Source of the DNA: Terrimicrobiaceae bacterium
GTDB lineage: Bacteria; Verrucomicrobiota; Verrucomicrobiia; Chthoniobacterales; Terrimicrobiaceae
Reading direction: 5' to 3'
NCBI GenBank assembly: GCA_018402345.1
Contig: JAGYIV010000016.1
Location: 1-64,000, forward strand
DNA length: 64,000 nucleotides
Shown here: piece by piece, positions 54,977 to 64,000 of the stretch
Position numbering within the stretch: position 1 is the first letter of the stretch
Layout: every line of letters begins with the position of its first letter
The notes under the pieces: generated by a model
What the model was told of the DNA's origin: nothing
The model's database searches: none
The model's input: only the letters and a program-made list of their open reading frames with translations
Position numbers and translations under genes: made by a program

Positions 54977-56260
54977 GTGAACGTCTCCGACCTGCGTGAA
55001 ATTTTGCAATATGTGCCCCTGTTCCGGGGGAGGATTTTTGTTGTCGCGGTGGATGGCGATGTGGCGGCCTCGGAGAATTTTCCGAACCTCCTGCTGGACA
55101 TTGCGGTGCTTCGCTCATTGAGCATCAAGGTCGTGCTGGTCCACGGCGCGAGCCACCAGATCCAGCAACTCGCGAGGGACAGGGGTGTTCGGATAACGAA
55201 CTCCGACGGGATCGGTCTCACGGACGAAGACACTCTCCAGGTGAGCATCGATGCGGCGATCCGGTTGACCAACGAGATCATGGAGGGGCTCTCCTCTGTC
55301 GATCTGCGTGCCGCCTACATGAACGCGATCATCGCGCATCCCTCGGGGATCATCGGCGGGATCGACCAGCAATTCACCGGCAAGGTCGAGCGGGTCGATG
55401 TGAAGGCGCTCAAATTGTTGCTCGAGGAGGGAGTCATCCCGGTGGTGCCCCCGTTGGGATTTGACGGCGAGGGGCGAACCTACCGGGTGAATTCCGACTC
55501 GATCGCGCTCGAGGTCGCTGTGGAGTTGGGTGCGGCGAAGATTCTCTATCTGGCATCCGGCGCATCGTTTGAGGCCGCGGCGCCGCTTCCCCGCCAATTG
55601 TCGATCGCCGAGGCGGAGGATCTCGTTAAAAAAAGGAAATCTGATGTTGCGGCTGGGCTGGTTTCGAAGCTTGAGAACAGCGGCAAGGCCTGTCGGCAGG
55701 GTGTTGCCCGCGCGCATGTGCTCAACGGCGGGTTGAATGAAGCCCTGCTCAGCGAGGTGTTCAGTCACGAGGGAATCGGGGTGATGGTTTACTCGAACGA
55801 GTATCAGCAAATCCGGAGGATTTTCAAAAAGGACGTCCGGGCGGTGATCTCTCTGATCCGGCAGTCGGTGCAGAACGAGGAACTCGTGAGACGCACGCGC
55901 AACGAGATCATTGAACACCTTGGAGACTACTGGATCTTGGAGATCGACCGCACACCTGTGGCCTGTGTCGCCTTGCACCACTACGCGGATCAGGCATCGG
56001 CGGAATTGGCCTGCCTGCATGTGCGGAAGTCGCACGAGAACCAGGGCTATGGCCGCAAGCTCATGGCATTCGTCGAGAATGTTGCGCGCGAGAAAGGCGT
56101 CAACACGCTCTTCGCCCTCTCCACCCAGGCCTATAGCTATCTCCAGCAAAAAGGCGGGTTCTTGCAGGCAGACGCCTCGGCGTTGCCCCCCGAGAGGCTT
56201 GCCAAATACGAGTCCAGCGGCAGGAATTCCGTGATCCTCGTGAAGCTGCTCCGCCCCTGA
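54977..56260 (+). CDS. argA: Amino-acid N-acetyltransferase (ArgA type)
   Basis: 427 residues from a GTG at 54977, chosen because VNVSDLREILQYVPLFRGRI is the usual ArgA N-terminus. The first 280 residues are an amino-acid-kinase fold (VVLVHGASHQIQQLARDRGV, HVLNGGLNEALLSEVF), the last 150 a GNAT acetyltransferase with the acetyl-CoA motif HVRKSHENQGYGRKLMAFVE. It makes N-acetylglutamate for arginine synthesis and is usually inhibited by arginine through the kinase-like domain. The symporter gene starts on its last base. Confidence 0.92.
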   Translation: MNVSDLREILQYVPLFRGRIFVVAVDGDVAASENFPNLLLDIAVLRSLSIKVVLVHGASHQIQQLARDRGVRITNSDGIGLTDEDTLQVSIDAAIRLTNEIMEGLSSVDLRAAYMNAIIAHPSGIIGGIDQQFTGKVERVDVKALKLLLEEGVIPVVPPLGFDGEGRTYRVNSDSIALEVAVELGAAKILYLASGASFEAAAPLPRQLSIAEAEDLVKKRKSDVAAGLVSKLENSGKACRQGVARAHVLNGGLNEALLSEVFSHEGIGVMVYSNEYQQIRRIFKKDVRAVISLIRQSVQNEELVRRTRNEIIEHLGDYWILEIDRTPVACVALHHYADQASAELACLHVRKSHENQGYGRKLMAFVENVAREKGVNTLFALSTQAYSYLQQKGGFLQADASALPPERLAKYESSGRNSVILVKLLRP

Positions 56261-57816
56261 TGGAGGAGGCGATCCACACCCGGTTCCTTTGGGTCGATTG
56301 GGTTGTCCTGCTGGCCTACCTGCTGCTGACCACATGGATCGGGCATCGTTTGCGCGGGGCCCAGGCGACTGTGAAGGATTTCTTCCTCGCCGGACGTTCG
56401 TTGCCCTGGCCCGCCGTGAGCGGCTCGATCGTGGCGACGGAGATCAGCGCCATCACCTTTGTCGGGGTGCCTGGAATGGTTTTCGCGGCGGGCGGGGATT
56501 TCACGTATCTACAGTGGGGAGTGGGTTCGCTGATCGCGCGGGTGATTGTCGGTGTCTGGTTCGTGAAGGTCTTCTATGAGCGGGGGATTTTCAGTCCCTA
56601 TGACTACATGCAGCAACGTCTCGGAAGCGGCGCGCGTGCGTTGACCACGTTTTTATTCTTTATCAGCTCGATCCTCGGTCAAAGCGTGCGCCTGCTCGTT
56701 ACGGCGCTGATCCTCTGGACGGTCACAGGCCTGCCGTTCGAGTGGTGCATCGCGATTATTGGGGTGTTTGCTGTCCTATGGACATTGATGGGCGGGATGA
56801 CGACGGTCATTTGGACGGATGTCATCCAATTTTTTGTGTTTATTGGCGGGGGGTTGCTGGCCTTGGGGGTGATGATGGCGCGGATCGACGGCGGGTTCGG
56901 GGAAATCCTCCAAGTCGCCGGCGAGGCAGGGAAGTTGCGCCTTCTCGATCTGAGCACGAATCCAGATGTGCAATTCACGCTGTGGGTCGGCTTATTGGCG
57001 ATGCCCTTCCAGAATCTCGCCGCGTTCGGCACCGATCAACTCAATGCCCAGCGGATGTTTTGTTGCCGCTCGGCTGGGGACGCCTCGAAGGCGATCATCG
57101 CCAGCAGTGTGTCGCTTTTGGTCACGGTGCTGATGCTTTTTGTGGGAGCGGGGCTCTTTGTTTACTACCTGCAGCATCCGCCCGACGCCGCTGAGGCCGC
57201 CAAGTTCGCAAAGGAAACGGACTCCGTGTTTCCGGTGTGGATCACCACGGTGTTGCCTCCCGGGCTGTCTGGATTGATTCTCGCTGGGGCGTTTGCGGCC
57301 GCGATCTCGAGTTTGGATTCCGCCCTTGCCGCCTTGGCGCAGACCTCACTCGCGTTGGTGCACTCGAAGCGCGGGATCGATGCGGGCAACCAGGAAATGT
57401 TGATCCGCCAGTCGCGGATCGCGGTGGTGGTTTGGGGAATTGCGTTGATCTCGGTGGCGATCGGGTTGCACGCGGTGCGCGGGCAGATCAACCTGCTCAG
57501 CCTGGCCTTCGGCATGGTTACCTACACCTATGGACCGTTGCTCGGAGCGTTTCTGCTTGCGTTGAGTCCGGTGCGCCGGGACATCCGTGGCGTTCTTGTC
57601 GGCACGGTGCTGTCGATCCTGCTCGTGCTTTGGGTGCGGCCGGATCTTTATAATATTTTGGTGCACTTCGGAGCGCTGACATCCGCCGAGGCCGAGGCGA
57701 TCAGGCCCAAGCTCAATTTCGCATGGTTGTATCCAGTAACCTGCCTGATCACGCTGGGGTGCGGGGTGCTTTTGGGGCGCAAGCGCACCAATGGGGAGCC
57801 AGATTGCGAGGATTGA
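56260..57816 (+). CDS. Sodium:solute symporter (SSS family)
   Basis: 518 residues and about 13 membrane helices. The N-terminal region matches the SSS family: DFFLAGRSLPWPAVSGSIVA, and ATEISAITFVGVPGMVFAAG carries sodium-site residues, as does AGAFAAAISSLDSALAALAQ in helix 8. Proline, sugar, pantothenate and sialic acid carriers all belong here; the substrate cannot be read from the sequence. It overlaps argA by one base (TGATG), so the pair is co-translated, which hints at an amino acid, but this is weak. Confidence 0.9.
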   Translation: MEEAIHTRFLWVDWVVLLAYLLLTTWIGHRLRGAQATVKDFFLAGRSLPWPAVSGSIVATEISAITFVGVPGMVFAAGGDFTYLQWGVGSLIARVIVGVWFVKVFYERGIFSPYDYMQQRLGSGARALTTFLFFISSILGQSVRLLVTALILWTVTGLPFEWCIAIIGVFAVLWTLMGGMTTVIWTDVIQFFVFIGGGLLALGVMMARIDGGFGEILQVAGEAGKLRLLDLSTNPDVQFTLWVGLLAMPFQNLAAFGTDQLNAQRMFCCRSAGDASKAIIASSVSLLVTVLMLFVGAGLFVYYLQHPPDAAEAAKFAKETDSVFPVWITTVLPPGLSGLILAGAFAAAISSLDSALAALAQTSLALVHSKRGIDAGNQEMLIRQSRIAVVVWGIALISVAIGLHAVRGQINLLSLAFGMVTYTYGPLLGAFLLALSPVRRDIRGVLVGTVLSILLVLWVRPDLYNILVHFGALTSAEAEAIRPKLNFAWLYPVTCLITLGCGVLLGRKRTNGEPDCED

Positions 57817-57849
57817 CCGGTCGGCGGCCAAATTCGGCGTTGTTCTGTC

Positions 57850-57878
57850 TTTACAGGTAAAAAGCGGGAAGCTGATAT
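57850..57878 (+). promoter_or_regulatory. Candidate promoter of the hom-thrC-lysC operon
   Basis: TTTACA (57850-57855), a 17-base spacer, then TGATAT (57873-57878), 18 bases before the hom start codon. The -35 is close to consensus, the -10 weak. No attenuator or riboswitch is visible before the start. Confidence 0.35.
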
Positions 57879-57896
57879 GCAGCCCTTCAATTTTTC

Positions 57897-59195
57897 ATGA
57901 GTAGAGTCATTGGCATCGGGTTGGCGGGGTTTGGCACAGTGGGTGCGGGGGTTTACAAAAACCTTCTTCGCAACGGCCCACTGCTTGAGCAGCGCACTGG
58001 CGCGCGCTTCGAGGTGAGAAAAATCGCCGTTCGGGACATGGCGAAGCCCCGCGACGTGCAGGCTCCTGCGGAGCTTTTCACGCAATCCGCTGACGACCTT
58101 CTTGCTGATCCCGCGATCGAGGTGGTGGTCGAGTTGATGGGCGGCATCGATATTCCATTGGCGTTCGTCCGCAAGGCGATCGAGGCAGGCAAGATCGTGG
58201 TCACCGGCAACAAGGCGCTCCTCGCCGAGCATGGAGCGGAGATTTTCGAACTCGCCCGCGACAAGCGCGTGCCTGTCTTTTACGAGGCCGCGGTGGCCGG
58301 CGGGATTCCGATTATCAAGTCGGTCAGGGAGGCTTTTGCCGGAAACCGTTTCGAGGCGATCCACGGGATTCTCAACGGCACAAGCAACTATATCCTCACC
58401 CGCATGACCGACGAGGGGTTGGAGTTCGGGCCGGTCCTCGCCGAGGCCCAGCAACTGGGCTATGCCGAGGCCGATCCCGCGCTGGACGTGAACGGATGGG
58501 ATGCCGCACACAAGGCGATCATCCTCGCCTCGCTGGCCTACGGGTTTTGGATTCCTCCCCGCGATGTGCTGGTTGAGGGCATCGAGCGTGTCACCGCATC
58601 GGACATCCGTTTCGCCGACGAGCTTGGCTACCGCATCAAGTTGCTCGCCACGATCAAGGCCGACGAGGCTGGCGGCATCGAGGTGCGCGTGGTCCCGACA
58701 TTGATCCCGAAGGCGCACATGCTCGCCTCGGTCGGTGGGGTTTTCAATGCCGTCGCTGTCCGAGGCGATGTGGTCGGAGAGGCGGTTTTTTATGGGCGCG
58801 GCGCTGGGCAGGATCCGACATCGAGTTCGGTGCTCGGCGATCTCGCCGAGGCGGCGGCATTTTTGCAATCGCCCCGACAATGCGTCGGCTTCACTTCTCA
58901 TGGCCTCTACGGGCGGTGCAAGCCGGTCGACAGGACAATTTCCAAATACTATCTCAGGCTGGGAGTGGAGGACCGCCCCGGCGTGCTCGCCCAGATCGCC
59001 GGCACGCTGGCAAAGGCCGATATCGGTATCCTCTCGGTCATCCAGCCCGAGGGGCTGGTGGACGGTTCGGTGCCGCTCGTCCTGACTCTGCACGACGCTC
59101 CGTATGGCCCGATGAAACAAACAGCTGAAGCACTGGCCTCACTCCCGTGCGTGAAAGGCCAACCGCTTCTTTTGCACATGGAGACATTTTCGTGA
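57897..59195 (+). CDS. hom: Homoserine dehydrogenase
   Basis: 432 residues. It reduces aspartate semialdehyde to homoserine. NAD(P) site: [17 protein letters not shown]; catalytic Lys in [40 protein letters not shown]; active-site [13 protein letters not shown] and [19 protein letters not shown]-terminal ACT domain (about 350-425, from [20 protein letters not shown]) fits feedback control by threonine. Its stop overlaps the thrC GTG by 4 bases. Confidence 0.96.
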   Translation: MSRVIGIGLAGFGTVGAGVYKNLLRNGPLLEQRTGARFEVRKIAVRDMAKPRDVQAPAELFTQSADDLLADPAIEVVVELMGGIDIPLAFVRKAIEAGKIVVTGNKALLAEHGAEIFELARDKRVPVFYEAAVAGGIPIIKSVREAFAGNRFEAIHGILNGTSNYILTRMTDEGLEFGPVLAEAQQLGYAEADPALDVNGWDAAHKAIILASLAYGFWIPPRDVLVEGIERVTASDIRFADELGYRIKLLATIKADEAGGIEVRVVPTLIPKAHMLASVGGVFNAVAVRGDVVGEAVFYGRGAGQDPTSSSVLGDLAEAAAFLQSPRQCVGFTSHGLYGRCKPVDRTISKYYLRLGVEDRPGVLAQIAGTLAKADIGILSVIQPEGLVDGSVPLVLTLHDAPYGPMKQTAEALASLPCVKGQPLLLHMETFS

Positions 59196-60286
59196 ACGCC
59201 CCGCTCAACGACCGCGGCGTGATTCATCGTTACCGCCGGTTTTTGCCCGTCACCGACGCCACGCCCGTGGTGTCGCTCAGCGAGGGGTCGACGCCGTTGT
59301 TGCACTCCCCGCGCCTGAGCGAGCGGACGGGGGCCGAGGTTTATCTGAAGTTCGAGGGATTGAATCCCACAGGATCTTTCAAAGATCGCGGCATGACGGT
59401 GGCTATCTCAAAGGCAGTTGAGCATGGGGCGAGAACAGTGATTTGCGCCTCGACCGGAAACACCTCGGCGGCCGCCGCGGCTTATGCCGCCCGCGCTGGG
59501 GTGCAATGTGCGGTGATCCTGCCCGCAGGGAAAATTGCCGTCGGCAAACTTGCGCAGGCATTTGTCTACGGCGCGAAGGTGGTGGCGATCCGAGGCAACT
59601 TCGACGACGCGCTCCGCATTGTGCGCGAGTTTGGAGGGGTCGAGGGGGTGGCGATTGTGAACTCGATCAATCCCGACCGCATCGAGGGACAAAAGACCGC
59701 TTCGTTTGAAGTCATCGACGACCTCGGCGATGCGCCAGACTTGCATTTCCTTCCTGTCGGAAATGCAGGGAACATCACGGCGTATTGGAAGGGCTACAAG
59801 GAATTCCACGCCGCCGGGCGTTCCACGCGCCTGCCGAGGATGGTGGGGTTTCAGGCGGCCGGTTCCGCCCCGATTTTCCGCGGCGCACCGGTCGAGCGCC
59901 CCGAGACCGTGGCGACAGCGATTCGCATCGGCAATCCCGCCAGTTGGCAAGGGGCGAGCGACGCGGTATCGGAATCCGGCGGGTGCATCGATATTGTCAG
60001 CGACGAGGAAATTCTCGCCGCCCAAGCATGGTTGGCCTCGAACGAGGGCATCTTTGTCGAACCAGCCAGCGCCGCGAGTGTCGCCGGACTCCTGAAATGC
60101 CTGTCGGGCCAGCCTTGTTCCAAGTGTCCGCTAGCCACAGCGCTGCGGCCCGGGGCACGTATCGTGCTTACGGTCACAGGGCATGGACTGAAGGACACCG
60201 AGACTGCGCTGACATTCGGAGGATTTGTGCCCAAAGAAGCCGATGCTACGCTGGAAGCTGTGCGTGCCGTGTTGGAGGGGAATTGA
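59192..60286 (+). CDS. thrC: Threonine synthase
   Basis: 364 residues from a GTG at 59192 (overlapping the hom stop). It makes threonine from O-phosphohomoserine with pyridoxal phosphate. The PLP lysine is in [18 protein letters not shown], the phosphate-contact loop in [20 protein letters not shown], and the C-terminal site in [19 protein letters not shown] longer start at 59147 would run inside hom. The short (class II-less) form is typical of bacteria with a separate hom. Confidence 0.96.
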   Translation: MNAPLNDRGVIHRYRRFLPVTDATPVVSLSEGSTPLLHSPRLSERTGAEVYLKFEGLNPTGSFKDRGMTVAISKAVEHGARTVICASTGNTSAAAAAYAARAGVQCAVILPAGKIAVGKLAQAFVYGAKVVAIRGNFDDALRIVREFGGVEGVAIVNSINPDRIEGQKTASFEVIDDLGDAPDLHFLPVGNAGNITAYWKGYKEFHAAGRSTRLPRMVGFQAAGSAPIFRGAPVERPETVATAIRIGNPASWQGASDAVSESGGCIDIVSDEEILAAQAWLASNEGIFVEPASAASVAGLLKCLSGQPCSKCPLATALRPGARIVLTVTGHGLKDTETALTFGGFVPKEADATLEAVRAVLEGN

Positions 60287-60288
60287 GC

Positions 60289-61503
60289 ATGGCATTGATT
60301 GTTCAAAAGTTCGGTGGAACCTCGGTGGGCACGCCTGAGCGCATCTTGAATGTCGCCCGCCGCGCCTTGGAAACCCAGCGCGAGGGCAACTCGGTGGTCG
60401 TCGTTGTTTCCGCCATGTCCGGCGTGACCGACAACCTCATCAAACTCGCGAAGGCCGTCTCTCCCGCACCGACCGAGCGCGAGATGGATGTCCTCCTTGC
60501 CACCGGCGAGCAAACAACGATTGCGCTCACTGCGATGGCGATCAACGCGATGGGCGGCAAAGCGGTGTCGTTGACAGGCGCCCAGGCCGGCATCCTCACC
60601 AGCGGTGTCCATACCAAGGCCAAGATCGAAAACATTGCCCCGCGGCAGATCCGCAACCACCTGAAGGACGGCCAGATTTGCATCGTCGCCGGATTCCAAG
60701 GCCAAACTCTCGAAGGGCGCATCACCACTCTTGGCCGGGGCGGGTCGGACCTCACTGCGATCGCGATCGCTGCCGCGTTGAAAGCAGACCTGTGCCAGAT
60801 TTACACCGATGTCGACGGCGTCTACACCTGCGATCCGCGGGTGGTGCCGGAGGCGAAAAAAATCGACATCATTGCCTATGACGAGTTGCTGGAGATGGCG
60901 AGCAGCGGCTCGAAGGTCATGCAATCACGCTCGGTCGAGTTCGCCAAAAAATTCAACGTGCCCTTCGAGGTGCGCAGCAGCTTCAACAACAACAGGGGAA
61001 CAATCGTGAAAGAGGAATTCATCGGACTCGAAAATGTCGTCGTGCGCGGCATCAGCATCGAACGCAACCAGGCCAAGGTCACAATCACCAATGTGCCCGA
61101 CAGACCCGGCACCGCCTCGCGATTCTTCACCGCCCTCGCCGAGGCGAATGTCGTGATCGATGTCATCGTTCAAAACATCTCTGTCAGCGGTTCGACCGAC
61201 ATTTCGTTCACCATGAACGCCGACGAGCTCGAGAAACTCGGTGGCCTCATCGACCGCGTCGCGTCGGATGTCGGGGCCGGGGAGGTGATCAAAAAGAGCG
61301 GCATTGCAAAACTGAGCGTGGTCGGCATCGGCATGCGCTCGCACTCCGGTGTCGCTGCGACCCTCTTCGAGTGCCTCGGTGCCGGCGGAGTGAACATCCA
61401 AATGATCTCCACCTCGGAGATCAAAATCGCCGTGATCATCGACGAGGAGCGGATCGAGCAGGCCGCGCGCCTGGCCCACGAGGCGTTCGGCCTCTCCGCC
61501 TGA
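60289..61503 (+). CDS. lysC: Aspartate kinase
   Basis: 404 residues. It phosphorylates aspartate, the first step of lysine, threonine and methionine synthesis. Motif KFGGTSVG at the N-terminus, then VVVVSAMSGVTDNLIKLAK, ATGEQTTIALTAMAINAMGG, TLGRGGSDLTAIAIAAALKA and YTDVDGVYTCDPRVV. Two ACT domains follow (about 265-335 and 340-400; VTITNVPDRPGTASRFFTAL and LSVVGIGMRSHSGVAATLFE), which suggests feedback control. It starts 2 bases after thrC and ends the operon; no clear terminator is seen after it. Confidence 0.97.
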   Translation: MALIVQKFGGTSVGTPERILNVARRALETQREGNSVVVVVSAMSGVTDNLIKLAKAVSPAPTEREMDVLLATGEQTTIALTAMAINAMGGKAVSLTGAQAGILTSGVHTKAKIENIAPRQIRNHLKDGQICIVAGFQGQTLEGRITTLGRGGSDLTAIAIAAALKADLCQIYTDVDGVYTCDPRVVPEAKKIDIIAYDELLEMASSGSKVMQSRSVEFAKKFNVPFEVRSSFNNNRGTIVKEEFIGLENVVVRGISIERNQAKVTITNVPDRPGTASRFFTALAEANVVIDVIVQNISVSGSTDISFTMNADELEKLGGLIDRVASDVGAGEVIKKSGIAKLSVVGIGMRSHSGVAATLFECLGAGGVNIQMISTSEIKIAVIIDEERIEQAARLAHEAFGLSA

Positions 61504-61577
61504 CGCGTCGCTGCCCCTCGGAAGAAGGGGATTTGCGGGGTTGCTTTGGGGGCCGTCAGGACCCAATGTCGCGCGCT

Positions 61578-62180
61578 ATGAACACCATTGAAGCCATTGA
61601 AGCTCGCCGCGCCATCAAGCACTACGACTCCGACCACCGCATGTCTCCGGAGGAAGAGCGGCGGTTAATCGAGTTGGCGATGCTCTCGCCGACCGCTTTT
61701 AACATCCAAAACTGGCGTTTTGTTGTCGTGCGCGACATGGAGATCCGCAAAAAAATCCGGGCCGCGGCATGGGATCAGGCCCAAGTGACGGACGCCTCAT
61801 TGCTTGTCGTCCTTTGCGGCAACCTCTCTGCATGGAAACAGAATCCCGCCAACTACTGGCGGAACGCCCCGCAGGCCGTGCAGGATTTCCTCGTGCCGGC
61901 GATCGAGGGGTATTACTCCGGCAAGCCCGGGGTGCAGCGCGATGAGGTCATGCGCTCCTGCGGCATGGCCGGCCAGACGCTCATGCTCGCCGCGAAGGCG
62001 ATGGGATACGACACGTGCCCGATGGATGGATTCGATTACGAGGAGGTGGAAAAAATCATCCGCCTGCCCGATGACCATGTCATTTCCTTCATGATCGCGA
62101 TCGGGCGCAAAACGCAGGATTCGTGGCCCCGTCCCGGCCAGCTCGACTACAACGAGGTGGTGATTGAAAACGGGTATTGA
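61578..62180 (+). CDS. Nitroreductase family flavoprotein
   Basis: 200 residues from the ATG at 61578. FMN site residues RRAIKHYDSDH, SPTAFNIQNWRFVVVRD and CGMAGQTLMLAAKAMGYDTC, ending with HVISFMIAIGRK, match the NAD(P)H-dependent nitroreductase family. It reduces nitro compounds, quinones or related electrophiles in vitro; the physiological substrate is unknown. A single gene 74 bases after lysC. Confidence 0.88.
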   Translation: MNTIEAIEARRAIKHYDSDHRMSPEEERRLIELAMLSPTAFNIQNWRFVVVRDMEIRKKIRAAAWDQAQVTDASLLVVLCGNLSAWKQNPANYWRNAPQAVQDFLVPAIEGYYSGKPGVQRDEVMRSCGMAGQTLMLAAKAMGYDTCPMDGFDYEEVEKIIRLPDDHVISFMIAIGRKTQDSWPRPGQLDYNEVVIENGY

Positions 62181-62268
62181 TTCCGTGCGGACATGTCATT
62201 GCACTGCTGTGTCAGTGGCCATCTTGGGGGCTTGACGGAGTCCTTGATCGATTGAAAATGCGCGCCGA

Positions 62269-62781
62269 ATGACACCCAACGATATCTTTGCCCGCATGGG
62301 CGCCGGGAATGCCGATGAAATTCTCGGCTGGTTGGCGGAGAACGACCGGCCCGCCTACAAGAGCTGTGGCGGCATGCTTGCGACCCGCAGGAAATTGCGC
62401 CCCGTGTTTGTGGAGCGCAAGCCCCGGGCCGAGCGCAACCAGTGGATGAAAGAGGCGCTTGCCCGTCCCGCAAACGCGGACCTCGCCGCCGAGACATTGC
62501 AACTCTGGACGCTTGGCTGCAATGGGAGGGTGGTCTGTGATTTTCTTGACGCCCTTGGAATCGCCCACGATGGCAAGGGGTTGCTCGAGGATGTGCCCAC
62601 CGAACCCGACACCGCCAAAGTGCGGGCCGCTATCGACTCCCTCTTGGCAACCCACGCGGCCCCCGCTGTCTTTGTGTATCTCCACCTTTTTTCCAGCATG
62701 AGCCCGGACGCATGGCCGGCGTTGCGCGGGATTCTTGAGGAGCACGACGGCTTGCAGGCCGAGGCGGTTTTTTCGGTATGA
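62269..62781 (+). CDS. Conserved helical protein of unknown function
   Basis: 170 residues, all helical by appearance, without a signal peptide or recognised domain. Ends LRGILEEHDGLQAEAVFSV. The phrase RPAYKSCGGMLATRRKLRPV and the pattern ALARPANADLAAETLQLWTL look regular but match nothing I know. It is coupled to gmhA by a 4-base overlap (ATGA), so it is very likely made together with the sugar isomerase. The function is unknown. Confidence 0.7.
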   Translation: MTPNDIFARMGAGNADEILGWLAENDRPAYKSCGGMLATRRKLRPVFVERKPRAERNQWMKEALARPANADLAAETLQLWTLGCNGRVVCDFLDALGIAHDGKGLLEDVPTEPDTAKVRAAIDSLLATHAAPAVFVYLHLFSSMSPDAWPALRGILEEHDGLQAEAVFSV

Positions 62782-63350
62782 AGAGTCGATTTTCCGAATC
62801 CCTCGATGCCGCGCTGGAGACTCTCACAGGGTTGCGCGCGTTGGAGCCCAAGGTCGAGGAGGCTGCCGCCCTTGTGCTGGCGTGTTTGAAATCTGGCGGC
62901 AAGTTGCTCGTGTGCGGCAACGGTGGCAGCGCGGCCGACAGCAACCACATGGCGACCGAGTTCACCTGCCGGTTCCAGAACGACCGCCGGCCGTATCCGG
63001 CGATTTCATTGACGGCGGATGGCGGTCTGCTGACCGCGATCGGGAATGATTACACATTTCAAGACCTCTTTGGCCGTCAGGTGCGGGCCTATGGGAAGGC
63101 AGGGGATGTCCTGATCGCGCTCACGACGAGCGGCAAGTCCCGCAATGTGCTCACCGCCCTCGAGGAGGCCAAGCGCCTCGGAGTGAAAACGATCGCGTTT
63201 CTCGGGAAGGGCGGGGGATTCACCAAGGGAGCCGCCGATATCGAGTTGCAGGTCGAGGGAACGGTCACCGCCCGGATTCAAGAGGCGCACAAGTTTCTGA
63301 TCCACGCCATTTGTGAACTTGTCGAACCCGGCCTCGAGAAGGAGTCCTGA
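62778..63350 (+). CDS. gmhA: Phosphoheptose isomerase (SIS domain)
   Basis: 190 residues, the usual GmhA length. It converts sedoheptulose-7-phosphate to D-glycero-D-manno-heptose-7-phosphate for lipopolysaccharide core heptose. Motifs: LLVCGNGGSAADSNHMATEF with the zinc/substrate residues, FQNDRRPYPAISL, AIGNDYTFQDLFGRQVRAYG, IALTTSGKSRNVLTALEEAK and RIQEAHKFLIHAICELVEP. Presence of heptose synthesis supports a Gram-negative envelope. Confidence 0.93.
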   Translation: MKSRFSESLDAALETLTGLRALEPKVEEAAALVLACLKSGGKLLVCGNGGSAADSNHMATEFTCRFQNDRRPYPAISLTADGGLLTAIGNDYTFQDLFGRQVRAYGKAGDVLIALTTSGKSRNVLTALEEAKRLGVKTIAFLGKGGGFTKGAADIELQVEGTVTARIQEAHKFLIHAICELVEPGLEKES

Positions 63351-63374
63351 TCCGCGCCGCGTCCGACGGATGCC

Positions 63375-64000
63375 ATGAGTGCGTTTCGCGGAATCGAGTG
63401 GGTCTTGTTGGTGTTCAGCGGGGTGCTTGGCTCTGTGGTCGGTTCGTTTTTGAACGCCTGCATCCACCGGCTGCCCCGCGGTCTGGGGTTGATGCATCCT
63501 CGGCGTTCGTTTTGTCCCGGATGCGAACGCACGATCCCGTGGCACGAGAACCTGCCGGTGGTGTCGTGGATTTTCCTGCGGGGGAGGTGTTCGGGATGCG
63601 GATGGAGAATCCCGGCGAGGTATTTCGTTGTCGAGGTGCTCACCTCCGCGTTGTTCATGGCAGCCTGGTGGCGTTTCGGATGGCCGGTGGCGGTGGTGTG
63701 GTGGGTTTTTGCGGGGTTGCTGGTGGTTGCGACGTTCATTGATTTCGAGCACATGATCATTCCCGACGAGATCACGCTCGGCGGGGTGGTCGCCGGGGTG
63801 GTCGCGTGTCTGATCGTGCCCGAGGTGATGAATACCGCAGTGTGGTGGCGGGCTGGGCTCGAGTCGCTGATTGGAGCGGTGGCGGGCTTTGTTGTCCTGT
63901 TTCTTGTCGTCGAGGGAGGCAAAGTGGTGTTCGGCAAAAAACGGCACCGGTTCGGCGAGCCGGAACCCTTCGAATGGCGGCACGATGGCGAGAGGGTGTG
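63375..64000 (+). CDS. Type IV prepilin peptidase (PilD/GspO), cut by the window end
   Basis: At least 208 residues, open to the last base of the window. Aspartic peptidase of the inner membrane that cleaves and N-methylates prepilins and pseudopilins. The cytoplasmic N-terminal domain has GSVVGSFLNACIHRLPRGLG with two CxxC pairs (CPGC ... CSGC), the methyltransferase and zinc part. The first catalytic Asp is in ATFIDFEHMIIPDEITLGG. The second catalytic Asp (GxGD) is expected beyond the window. A charged insertion (GKKRHRFGEPEPFEWRHDGE) appears near the end. It starts 24 bases after gmhA. Confidence 0.92.
   Translation, partial: MSAFRGIEWVLLVFSGVLGSVVGSFLNACIHRLPRGLGLMHPRRSFCPGCERTIPWHENLPVVSWIFLRGRCSGCGWRIPARYFVVEVLTSALFMAAWWRFGWPVAVVWWVFAGLLVVATFIDFEHMIIPDEITLGGVVAGVVACLIVPEVMNTAVWWRAGLESLIGAVAGFVVLFLVVEGGKVVFGKKRHRFGEPEPFEWRHDGERV

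Noticed and set aside
61504-61560. CCCCT...AGGGG as lysC terminator
   Set aside because: Five-pair stem without T tract; not sufficient.
1-64000. CRISPR arrays, tRNA or rRNA genes, intact insertion sequences, prophage
   Set aside because: Intergenic regions were read on both strands; no regular spacer repeats, cloverleaf-like sequences, rRNA cores or transposase motifs were seen. A covariance-model scan would be the decisive test.

Overview
This window is a high-GC bacterial chromosome segment packed with genes. It most likely comes from a member of the Verrucomicrobiota or a close PVC relative. That is an inference from gene content: Tat-exported Gfo/Idh/MocA oxidoreductases beside a DUF1080 (3-keto-glycoside hydrolase type) protein, a TIGR03790 protein, DUF2723 and YfhO-type membrane proteins, a DWSGT-type HAD protein, and several secreted helical or TPR proteins without clear relatives. 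No rRNA, tRNA, CRISPR array or intact transposase was seen.

Layout. 1-7.3 kb: a minus-strand operon (DoxX-like, oxidoreductase, discoidin-like, DUF1080, ankyrin, second oxidoreductase, helical secreted protein) that looks like exported keto-sugar or glycoside catabolism, with a divergent PAS-AraC regulator. Nearly every gene in the first 5.5 kb carries frameshifts that still leave the protein readable piece by piece, which fits uncorrected indels better than old decay. 8.4-14.5 kb: an AsmA-like protein, an ABCG-type transporter and secreted or membrane-anchored proteins. 14.5-19.1 kb: an AT-richer accessory patch with a decayed dnaE fragment, a GT2 glycosyltransferase, a PMT/ArnT-like membrane glycosyltransferase, a methyltransferase and an orphan Phd-like antitoxin. 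19.1-24.2 kb: YfhO-like and DUF2723/TPR membrane proteins, translationally coupled.

24.2-46.7 kb is mostly housekeeping: punA, aroD, a DUF2334 deacetylase-like protein, a NarL-type regulator, dxs, xseB, a YhaM-like exonuclease, rpmE, prfA, a large conserved protein of unknown function, then a six-gene minus-strand run (STAS protein, aroB, secreted helical protein, ybgC-like thioesterase, trxB, GT4 glycosyltransferase). A HAD protein with folB, DUF2851, TIGR03790, a PhnP-like metallohydrolase and recN follow.

46.8-51.1 kb is the most unusual part. A hybrid histidine kinase has a badly degenerate ATPase domain. Opposite it lie a response regulator fused to an HD-GYP-like domain lacking most metal ligands, a small DHp-type (ChpT-like) phosphotransferase candidate and a lipoprotein. 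Phosphorylation-site residues are kept while catalytic sites are lost, suggesting a phosphotransfer and scaffolding module that receives phosphate from elsewhere.

51.3-64 kb: a lipoprotein-TPR pair, a beta-lactamase-fold serine hydrolase, argA, a sodium/solute symporter, hom-thrC-lysC (aspartate-family amino acids), a nitroreductase, an unknown protein, gmhA, and a prepilin peptidase cut by the window end. Single-indel frameshifts at about 16.3, 17.4, 17.8 and 45.6 kb again point to sequencing or assembly errors.
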